This document shows positions 47,347-54,077 of a stretch of 64,000 bases of DNA, one piece after another. The stretch covers positions 1-64,000 of the forward strand of contig CANKVU010000024.1 in assembly GCA_947487205.1 (NCBI GenBank), given 5' to 3'. The stretch's first letter is position 1; the number at the start of each line of letters is the position of its first letter. The position numbers and the translations under genes were made by a program. The notes under the pieces are model-generated. The model was not told where the DNA came from, did no database searches, and saw only the letters and a list, made by a program, of their open reading frames with translations. Source of the stretch: an uncultured Paracoccaceae bacterium (GTDB lineage Bacteria; Pseudomonadota; Alphaproteobacteria; Rhodobacterales; Rhodobacteraceae).

Positions 47347-48894
47347 ATGATCACCGCTCGACCCGTCCGCCGATCCCGCCTCGCCCTGCCGATCCTCGCC
47401 GCCGGCCTCTGGGCCGCCGCCCCGGCGGCCGAGGCGAGCTACGCCTATTACGTCGGCCGCGACCTCACCGAGGACGGCAGCGTCCTTCTGGGCGGAACCG
47501 GCGAGGAGGTATCCAGCCACTGGCTCGAGATCGTGCCCGCCGCCGACCACCCCGAGGGGACCACGATCAGCGTCGGCGTCACCGCCGACGCCTCGATCCC
47601 CGGCGAGCTGATCGAGATCCCGCAGGTCCCGCACACCTTCCGCTACATGCAGATGGCCTATTCCGACTACGAGGGCTTCCCCGCGCCGCTCACGAATGGC
47701 GGCGTCAACGAACACCAGGTCGCGGTCCGCGACGTCTGGGCGCCGTCCCGCGACGAGCTGGTCGAGATGACGCCCGAACCCCAGCGCGGCCTGCAATATT
47801 CCGACCTCGCCCGCCTGGTGATGGAGCGCGCCACCACCGCCCGAGAGGGGGTGGAGCTCATCGGCGAGCTGATCGCCCGGCACGGCTACGCGACCTATGG
47901 CGGCAACACCCACCTCATCGCCGACCCGCAGGAGGGATGGGTGGTCTGGGAATTCGCCGGCGGCCAGGGCCTCTGGGTGGCCGAGCGCCTGGGCCCGGAC
48001 GACGTGCGCGTCCTCTACCCGGGCGGCATCGGCGAGGTGCCGACGGATATCGAGGGGAGCGAGGACTTCCTCGCCTCCGACAATTTCTTCTCCTTCGCCG
48101 AGGAGCAGGGCTGGTACGATCCCGATGCCGGCGCGCCCTTCGACGCCCACGCGGTCTATGGCCGCCAGAGCGTCGACGATTTCCGCGATCCCGGCATCAA
48201 GCTGATGTCGCCCGCCGCGATGGAGGAGGCGACCCGCGCCATGGCCCCGGTGAGCGAGGCCGACCTGATGGAGCGGGTCCGCGACCCGCGCGTGGTCGAC
48301 GACGACGCGGGCTACGGCCAGGTGGTCGGCCTCCACGCCGATCTCGCCGACCCGGACCTGATCCGCATGTGGAACGCCCCCACCGGATCGGTCGCGGCGC
48401 CCTTCAACGTCTGGTGGCTGGGCGTGACCGAGGTGCCGATGGAATACGGCCAGCACCGCTACCTGACCAAGGACGCCGCCGCGACGTTCCTGCATCCCGA
48501 CTTCCAGGGCCAGGAGGCGACGGAGTTCGCCGGCCGCGTCTTCAAGCGGGTGATGTATTACGCCTGCTCGGCCCCCGACACCCTGCTTCCGCCCGTCACC
48601 CGCCTTCTGACCGGGTTCGAGGCGGAGACCCGCGCCGACCTGGACTGGGTCGAGCCGACCGCGCAGGCGATGATCGCGGCGCAGGATCGGCAGGCGGCCC
48701 GCGACCTTCTCACCTATTACGCCACCAGCCGGGCGATGGACGCGCTCGACCTCGGCGGCGCCATGGTCGAGGGGCTCGACGCCTATACCCGCCTCGTCAC
48801 CGGGCAGGCCCGCCCCGAGGGGGACGCGATCAACGCCACCGGCCCCACGGTCAACTGCCTCGCCGACGGCGATCCCGACATGCCCGCCGAATAG
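47347..48894 (+). CDS. family C69 (PepD-like) peptidase homologue with Ser at the mature N-terminus
   Basis: This 515-residue exported protein has the Ntn-hydrolase dipeptidase fold of family C69. The signal peptide spans residues 1-30 (ending AAPAAEA). In C69 enzymes the catalytic nucleophile is a cysteine exposed by processing; here the matching first mature residues read SYAYYVGRDLTEDG, so Ser31 takes that place. The GGNTHLIAD and GWVVWEFAGG motifs follow. ATG 47347 is chosen because GGAGG lies eight bases upstream, over an ATG at 47287 without a ribosome site. Substrate unknown. It stands between araD and a TRAP transporter and seems unrelated to arabinose. Confidence 0.82.
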   Translation: MITARPVRRSRLALPILAAGLWAAAPAAEASYAYYVGRDLTEDGSVLLGGTGEEVSSHWLEIVPAADHPEGTTISVGVTADASIPGELIEIPQVPHTFRYMQMAYSDYEGFPAPLTNGGVNEHQVAVRDVWAPSRDELVEMTPEPQRGLQYSDLARLVMERATTAREGVELIGELIARHGYATYGGNTHLIADPQEGWVVWEFAGGQGLWVAERLGPDDVRVLYPGGIGEVPTDIEGSEDFLASDNFFSFAEEQGWYDPDAGAPFDAHAVYGRQSVDDFRDPGIKLMSPAAMEEATRAMAPVSEADLMERVRDPRVVDDDAGYGQVVGLHADLADPDLIRMWNAPTGSVAAPFNVWWLGVTEVPMEYGQHRYLTKDAAATFLHPDFQGQEATEFAGRVFKRVMYYACSAPDTLLPPVTRLLTGFEAETRADLDWVEPTAQAMIAAQDRQAARDLLTYYATSRAMDALDLGGAMVEGLDAYTRLVTGQARPEGDAINATGPTVNCLADGDPDMPAE

Positions 48895-48982
48895 ATCGGC
48901 GCGCGAGGTTGCCGAAAGCCGGTTTGACCTTCGCCGGACCCTCGATCAAAGTCCGCGCGATCTCGACCGGGAGGAGGATGTG

Positions 48983-49981
48983 ATGTTCCGACGCGACCTG
49001 ATGGGCGGCCTCGCCGCCCTCACCCTGACAGCCGCCGCCGCCCAGGCGGCGCCCGAGGATTTCGCCGACATGGACCCGGTATCCCTGCGGCTCGCCCATG
49101 TCGTGAACGAGGAGGACGGCTTCCACCTCGCCGCCGAGCGCTTCCGCGACCTGGTGGACGAGCGCACCGGCGGCAAGATCTCGGTCGAGATCGTGCCGAA
49201 TGCCCAGCTCGGCGACGAGCGGACCCTGCTCGAGGGGATGCAGATCGGCTCCATCGACATGGGCGTGATCACCAACGGGCCGGTGTCGAACTTCCTCGAG
49301 GACATCGCGGTGTTCGAGCTGCCGTTCCTCTTCCCCTCGCGCGAGGCCGCCTACGAGGTCCTCGACGGCGAGGTCGGCCAGGAGCTGCTCGACCGGCTGG
49401 AGGAGGTCAACCTCAAGGGCCTCGCCTATGCCGAGCGGGGCTTCCGCAACCTCACCAACAGCCAGACGCCGGTCGCCACCCCCGCCGACATGGAGGGGCT
49501 GCGGATCCGGGTGATGGAGAACCCGGTCTACATCGACACGTTCCGCGCGCTCGGGGCCAACGCCGTGCCCATGGCCTGGACCGAGGCGCTGACCGCCATG
49601 CAGCAGGACACGATCGACGGGCAGGAGAACCCCGTGAACGTGGTCCATTCCTTCGGCCTCGACGAGACGCAGGATTACATGACCATGACCCGGCACACCT
49701 ACGCGCCGGCGCTCTTCGTCATGGGGATGCCGGCCTGGAACAAGGTGCCCGAGGAAGCCCACGAGGTGCTGGTGCAATCGGCCCGCGACGCCGCCGCCTT
49801 CGAGCGCGAGGAGAACGCCCGCATGGAGGCCGAGCAGCTGGCCGAGCTGGAAGAGCGCGGCATGGAGATCGACACCGATCCCGACCTCGCCGCCTTCCGC
49901 GAGCAGGTGGCGCCCGTCTACGAGGAATACGGCGAGCGCTTCGGCGATTACCTGGACCGCATCCGCGCCCAGATCGACTGA
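48983..49981 (+). CDS. TRAP transporter substrate-binding protein (DctP family)
   Basis: This 332-residue periplasmic binding protein has a signal sequence (MFRRDLMGGLAALTLTAAAA) cleaved near AQAA. DctP hallmarks are LRLAHVVNEEDGFHLAAERF, the specificity region GLRIRVMENPVYID with the carboxylate-binding arginine, and QDTIDGQENPVNVV. The ligand is thus probably an organic acid. GAGGAGG at 48971-48977 fits ATG 48983 better than the GTG three bases before. First of a P-Q-M operon. Confidence 0.9.
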   Translation: MFRRDLMGGLAALTLTAAAAQAAPEDFADMDPVSLRLAHVVNEEDGFHLAAERFRDLVDERTGGKISVEIVPNAQLGDERTLLEGMQIGSIDMGVITNGPVSNFLEDIAVFELPFLFPSREAAYEVLDGEVGQELLDRLEEVNLKGLAYAERGFRNLTNSQTPVATPADMEGLRIRVMENPVYIDTFRALGANAVPMAWTEALTAMQQDTIDGQENPVNVVHSFGLDETQDYMTMTRHTYAPALFVMGMPAWNKVPEEAHEVLVQSARDAAAFEREENARMEAEQLAELEERGMEIDTDPDLAAFREQVAPVYEEYGERFGDYLDRIRAQID

Positions 49982-49982
49982 C

Positions 49983-50453
49983 ATGGGCCGCCTCGCCACG
50001 GCCCTCGACGCCGCGATCCGGGCGGTCCTGCGCCCGGTCGTCTTCGCCGCGATGGCCGCGCTCGTCGCGGTCATCACGTTGCAGATCGTGACGCGCGTCT
50101 TCTTCACCGCCACTGGCTGGACCGAGGAGGTGGCGCGCTTCCTGCTGGTCTGGCTCACCTTCCTCGGCGCCACCCTGGCGCTGGCCGAGGGGCGCCACAT
50201 CGCCGTCACTGTCCTGGTGGACCGCCTGCCCGCCCCGCCCCGCCGCGCGCTCGTCGTCGCCGGCCACCTGGCCGCGGCCGCGTTCCTGGCCGCGCTGGCC
50301 TGGATCGCCTGGCGCTACACGAGCATGCAGGGCACGCAGGTCTCGGCCGCCCTGCGGGTGCCGATGATCTGGGTCTATGCCGTCATCCCCGCGACCTGCG
50401 CCCTCATGGCGGTGTCGAGCCTGTTGTCCGCGCTCGCGCCGGGATCGCGATGA
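49983..50453 (+). CDS. TRAP transporter small membrane subunit (DctQ family)
   Basis: This 156-residue protein has four membrane helices and the DctQ signature TEEVARFLLVWLTFLGATLALAEG around residues 42-62 (here split by no gap). It starts one base after the binding-protein stop, and its stop overlaps the large subunit ATG (ATGA). Confidence 0.9.
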   Translation: MGRLATALDAAIRAVLRPVVFAAMAALVAVITLQIVTRVFFTATGWTEEVARFLLVWLTFLGATLALAEGRHIAVTVLVDRLPAPPRRALVVAGHLAAAAFLAALAWIAWRYTSMQGTQVSAALRVPMIWVYAVIPATCALMAVSSLLSALAPGSR

Positions 50454-51724
50454 CCCTCGTCCTCTTCGGCATCTTCGGGATCCTGCTCGCGATCGGCGTG
50501 CCCGTCGCCATCGCCATCGGTGCGGGCACCCTCGTCGCGATCTGGACCGGCGGCACCCCCCTTCTGGTGGTGCCCCAGCAGATGTTCGCCGGCATCGACA
50601 GCTTCGCGCTCGTCGCCGTGCCGATGTTCATCCTGGCCGGCGACATCATGGCCGCGGGACGGATCAGCGAACGTCTCGTGGCGCTGGCCGACACGCTGGT
50701 GGGCGCGCTCCGGGGCGGCCTGTCGGTGGTCTCGATCCTGGCGGCGATGTTCTTCGCGGCGATCTCGGGCTCGGGGGCGGCCACCACCGCCGCGGTCAGC
50801 GCCAGCCTCGTGCCGCAGCTCCGCGCCAAGGGCTACGCGCCCGCCTCCGCGGCGAGCCTCATCGCCGCCGGCGGCACGATCGGCGTCGTCATCCCGCCCT
50901 CGGTGCCGATGATCCTCTATGCCGTCATCGCGCGCGAATCGGTGTCGGAGCTGTTCCTCGCCGGCATCCTGCCCGGCCTCGCCATGGGCGGCGGCCTGAT
51001 CGCGGTGGCGCTCTGGCAGGGTTACGCGCGCGCCTATCCCCGCGGCGAGCCGTTCTCGCCCCGCACCGTCGCGCGAAGCTTCGTCTCGGCCTTCTGGGGG
51101 CTGATGACGCCGGTCATCATCCTCGGCGGCATCTTCTCGGGCATCTTCACCCCGAGCGAGGCCGCGGTGGTCGCCGTCGACTACGCCATCCTCGTCTCGC
51201 TCTTCGTCCACCGCGACCTGACCCTGCGCGACATCTACCGGCTGACGATCCGCGCCGGCGTCACGACCGCCGTCGTCATGTTCGTCATCGCCACCTCCGC
51301 GGCGCTGTCCTGGGCCCTCTCGAACGCCCAGGTGCCCCGCGCCATCGCCGAGGGCGTGCTGTCGCTGTCGCAGGACCCGGTCGTCGTCATGGCCCTGATC
51401 CTGCTGGTCATCCTGGCCACCGGCATCGTGATCGAGACCGCCTCGGCGCTCATCATCCTGACCCCGATCCTCTTGCCCCTGGCACTGCAGATCGGGATCG
51501 ACCCGGTCCATTTCGGCATCGTCCTCGTGGTGGGGCTCGCCATCGGCATGGTCACCCCGCCGGTGGCGATCAACCTCTATGTCGCGGCCTCGGTGACCGG
51601 CATCGGGCTGGAGCGGATCGCCCGTGCCGTGGTGCCCTACCTGATCACCCTCGTCGCGGTGCTGCTCGCCATCGCCTACGCACCGCTCCTCGCCGGCGCA
51701 GGGGCGCCCTCAACACTTCCTTAG
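50450..51724 (+). CDS. TRAP transporter large membrane subunit (DctM family)
   Basis: This 424-residue ion-coupled transport subunit has about 12 helices. Family motifs are VAVPMFILAGDIMAAGRIS, FFAAISGSGAATTAAVSA, GGTIGVVIPPSVPMILYAV and a C-terminal GIVLVVGLAIGMVTPPVAIN. Completes the TRAP system. The PilZ gene begins 22 bases later and may be read through. Confidence 0.92.
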   Translation: MTLVLFGIFGILLAIGVPVAIAIGAGTLVAIWTGGTPLLVVPQQMFAGIDSFALVAVPMFILAGDIMAAGRISERLVALADTLVGALRGGLSVVSILAAMFFAAISGSGAATTAAVSASLVPQLRAKGYAPASAASLIAAGGTIGVVIPPSVPMILYAVIARESVSELFLAGILPGLAMGGGLIAVALWQGYARAYPRGEPFSPRTVARSFVSAFWGLMTPVIILGGIFSGIFTPSEAAVVAVDYAILVSLFVHRDLTLRDIYRLTIRAGVTTAVVMFVIATSAALSWALSNAQVPRAIAEGVLSLSQDPVVVMALILLVILATGIVIETASALIILTPILLPLALQIGIDPVHFGIVLVVGLAIGMVTPPVAINLYVAASVTGIGLERIARAVVPYLITLVAVLLAIAYAPLLAGAGAPSTLP

Positions 51725-51746
51725 AGAAGCCCGGCGATGCTGCCCC

Positions 51747-52829
51747 ATGGCAGTTTCAATCCGGGCGACAACCGTGCATCATGCGAGGGCCGGCAAGAAC
51801 GAAACGAGTTTTGCGCGCGGGCGGATCGCGCCGCGCGGCCCTGCCGCCGCCGCCATCCTGCTCGCCCTCGCGCTCTGGACGGCCGCCGCCGCCGCCGAGC
51901 CGGGGCGGTGCCAGGTCCTCGACGACCTCACCCGGACGGCCGGCTCCGTCGCCGACGCGGTCCAGACGCCCTCCGCCGCCACCGACTGGAAGACCGTGAC
52001 GCGCGCCGCGGACGAGCTCGACCGCCTCGGGGCCGAGGCCACGCGCCTCTTCGGCGAAGGCTCGCCCGTGACCCGCGCGCTCCGCAAGATCCGCGCGCAG
52101 ACCCGCGCCGCGCTGCTCCTCACCTCGGCGGGTGCGCTCGACCAGGCCCGCGCCATCCTCGATTCCCCCCAATACGGCGAGATGGTGCGCTATCTCGGCG
52201 GCATCGACGCGTCGCGCAGCTGTGCGGGCGAGGGCGCCGGCGGCGCGCCCGAGCCCGCCCCCCCGCTCACCGACGGCGACCGCACCGGCGACCGCTTCGC
52301 CGAGGCCCCCGGCACCAGGGCCGCGGGCCTGCCCCGCCAGGTCGACGGCGCCGGTACGGACGATACCTCCCGCCCCCTCATCCTCCTCCAGGGGCTCGCC
52401 GTCGCGGCGCTGGGGCTGCTCGGCCTCTATGCCGTGACCGCCCGCTGCCGCGCCGCCGAGCCCGAGGACGGCTCGGACTTCGCCAGCCTGCGCGCCTTCG
52501 AGCGGTTCGACATCGACCTGCCCTGCTTCGTCGATTTCGGCGAGGGCGAGCTTCTGGGGACGCGCTGCCGCGATGTCAGTCAGTCCGGGCTGGCCATCGT
52601 CTCGTCGCAGCGCTACCGCCACGGCCGGGCGGCCATCCTCCACGTGGCGAGCGTCGCGATCCCCTGCTCCGTTGCCTGGAGCGGCCGGCGGACCACCGGC
52701 TTCAAATTCGACGAGACGCTCGAGGAACGGGCCCTGGCCCGGATCCTGAAGGAGAACGAGAGCGCCGAGCCCGTCCGTCCCGCCGCCGAATTGCCGGGCG
52801 ATCCCGACCGGGCCGGCCAGCCCGCCTGA
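51747..52829 (+). CDS. membrane-anchored PilZ-domain protein with periplasmic helical region
   Basis: This 360-residue protein has an apparent N-terminal signal or anchor (about residues 31-50), a helical region (51-160), and a proline-rich linker. A membrane helix lies at 210-231, followed by a C-terminal PilZ domain (about 248-335). Both c-di-GMP motifs are present: RxxxR at Arg249-Arg253 and DxSxxG at Asp276-Gly281 (DVSQSG). The layout suggests that cytoplasmic c-di-GMP is coupled to a periplasmic helical module; the output is unknown. It follows the TRAP operon closely but is probably unrelated to it in function. There is no strong ribosome site, so the start could lie further in. Confidence 0.72.
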   Translation: MAVSIRATTVHHARAGKNETSFARGRIAPRGPAAAAILLALALWTAAAAAEPGRCQVLDDLTRTAGSVADAVQTPSAATDWKTVTRAADELDRLGAEATRLFGEGSPVTRALRKIRAQTRAALLLTSAGALDQARAILDSPQYGEMVRYLGGIDASRSCAGEGAGGAPEPAPPLTDGDRTGDRFAEAPGTRAAGLPRQVDGAGTDDTSRPLILLQGLAVAALGLLGLYAVTARCRAAEPEDGSDFASLRAFERFDIDLPCFVDFGEGELLGTRCRDVSQSGLAIVSSQRYRHGRAAILHVASVAIPCSVAWSGRRTTGFKFDETLEERALARILKENESAEPVRPAAELPGDPDRAGQPA

Positions 52830-53069
52830 CCCGGCCCCCCGATTCGCCCGGGACCGGATTCGCCTGCACCCGCAGGGCGTCATGCGTCCAGAAAATTCGC
52901 GCGGCTCCTCGCCGTCTTTCGGCCGGAAATTGCTGCTCCGCGGCGTGCTGACGTTGCGTCCCGGGCAGCCCCGCACCGTGCAACCGGCCCGCGACCTCCC
53001 TGCAACCCGTTGTTCTCGCCGAGAAGTCCGGAATGCGGCGCGGTTCCTCACCAAAGGTTAAAAATTCCC

Positions 53070-53097
53070 TTTGATTTGACCGTCCATAGGCTAAATA
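53070..53097 (+). promoter_or_regulatory. candidate promoter
   Basis: TTTGAT (53070-53075) and TAAATA (53092-53097) with a 16-base spacer form a plausible -35/-10 pair in an AT-rich patch about 105 bases before the ATG at 53203. A TTGACC at 53076 is closer to consensus but too near the -10. Confidence 0.3.
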
Positions 53098-53136
53098 CTC
53101 GGAGTGTCACGGCACGGTGTCTTTCCGACGTGCACA

Positions 53137-53163
53137 ATCGTGCTTGTGCTCCGGATCGTGCTT
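53137..53163 (+). repeat. 9-base direct repeat in the 5' leader
   Basis: ATCGTGCTT occurs at 53137-53145 and again at 53155-53163, 18 bases apart start to start. This direct repeat, nearly two helical turns apart, could bind a tandem regulator or act in the mRNA leader. Confidence 0.4.
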
Positions 53164-53202
53164 ACGGCTCGAGTACAAGTAACTCTGTTTTGAGGGGATA
53201 AA

Positions 53203-53961
53203 ATGTATACCAAGCTCTTGGGTTCGGCGGCCGCTGCGAGCGTGACCCTGTTCGCGCTGCCCGCTCTCGCCCTGACCACCCTGACCATCGACAATTTCGA
53301 CGGCAACCAGCGTGTGACGGATGTTCCGGGTACCGGGAACGTCAACATGAGCCAGGCGGCCGATGACGGCATCATCGGCGGCTTCCGTGACCTCAGCGTC
53401 ATGAACACCGTCTCCGGCGGCGACTCGACCGACGCGACCGAACTGCGCGTCACCCCGATCGCCGGCGAAGGCGCTCTGACCTTCTCCAACATCCGTGGCG
53501 CTCGCGGCGAAGGCACCATCACCTATGATGGCAACGACGACCCGACCACGCTCGACACGGCGGGCCTCGGCGGCATCAACTTCCTGATCGGCGACAACCC
53601 GCGCTTCTTCTTCGACGTGCCGCCGAACGGGTTCGACAACGACGCCAACGCGTTCTTCTCGGCCGATGTCTACGACACGAGCGGTAACCGGGTCTCGTAC
53701 CGCGAGAACCTGTCGGCCGGGTTCAGCCCCTTCCTGGCGTTCGACCAGCTGACGGGCGATGCCGGGTTCGACTTCGGTAGCGTTGGTGCGCTGCGATTCA
53801 TGATCAGCACCACCGACACCGAGGACAACATCGACGGTCAGATCAACGGCATCGAGATCCAGGCCGACGACGTGGCCCCGATCCCGCTTCCGGCCTCGGG
53901 CGTGCTGCTGCTCGCCGGCCTCGGCGGCTTCGGCGCCCTGCGTCGCTTCCGCAAGGCCTGA
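53203..53961 (+). CDS. exported protein with IPLPA-type PEP-CTERM-like sorting signal
   Basis: This 252-residue protein has a Sec signal (YTKLLGSAAAASVTLFALPA) and a beta-rich, Asp/Asn/Gly-rich middle. A C-terminal sorting tripartite follows: IPLPASG, a hydrophobic helix (VLLLAGLGGFGALRR) and a basic end (RRFRKA). This is the VPLPA variant of PEP-CTERM common in Rhodobacterales, which implies processing by an exosortase encoded elsewhere and surface or matrix location. Codon choice uses more GGT, CGT and GCT than neighbours, which suggests high expression or a different origin. It is monocistronic with its own promoter region and strong terminator. Confidence 0.85.
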   Translation: MYTKLLGSAAAASVTLFALPALALTTLTIDNFDGNQRVTDVPGTGNVNMSQAADDGIIGGFRDLSVMNTVSGGDSTDATELRVTPIAGEGALTFSNIRGARGEGTITYDGNDDPTTLDTAGLGGINFLIGDNPRFFFDVPPNGFDNDANAFFSADVYDTSGNRVSYRENLSAGFSPFLAFDQLTGDAGFDFGSVGALRFMISTTDTEDNIDGQINGIEIQADDVAPIPLPASGVLLLAGLGGFGALRRFRKA

Positions 53962-53970
53962 TCGCCTTCG

Positions 53971-53995
53971 GATCGGCCGGTTTCTCCGGCCGATC
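53971..53995 (+). terminator. first hairpin after the sorting-signal gene
   Basis: 10-bp perfect stem GATCGGCCGG / CCGGCCGATC with a TTTCT loop, eight bases after the stop codon. It has no T-tail and may protect the mRNA 3' end or work with the next hairpin. Confidence 0.5.
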
Positions 53996-54007
53996 CCCGG
54001 ATACGAG

Positions 54008-54041
54008 AAGGGGCCGCGAGCATCCGCTCGCGGCCCCTTTT
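54008..54041. terminator. strong rho-independent terminator
   Basis: 14-bp perfect stem AAGGGGCCGCGAGC / GCTCGCGGCCCCTT with an ATCC loop, followed by TT. The opposite strand also reads into an A/T end, so it can stop both the sorting-signal gene and the convergent aminotransferase fusion gene. Confidence 0.85.
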
Positions 54042-54077
54042 CACGTCTGTTCCGGACGGGCCCGGTGGGCGGGGGGC

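Larger units (their letters stand above)
52830..53202. other. 373-base regulatory region before the sorting-signal protein
   Basis: No gene is recognisable. The 3' half is distinctly AT-richer than its surroundings (TTAAAAATTCCCTTTGATTT around 53058-53077). It contains a candidate promoter and a direct repeat described separately, suggesting an elaborately controlled promoter for the exported protein at 53203. Confidence 0.5.
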
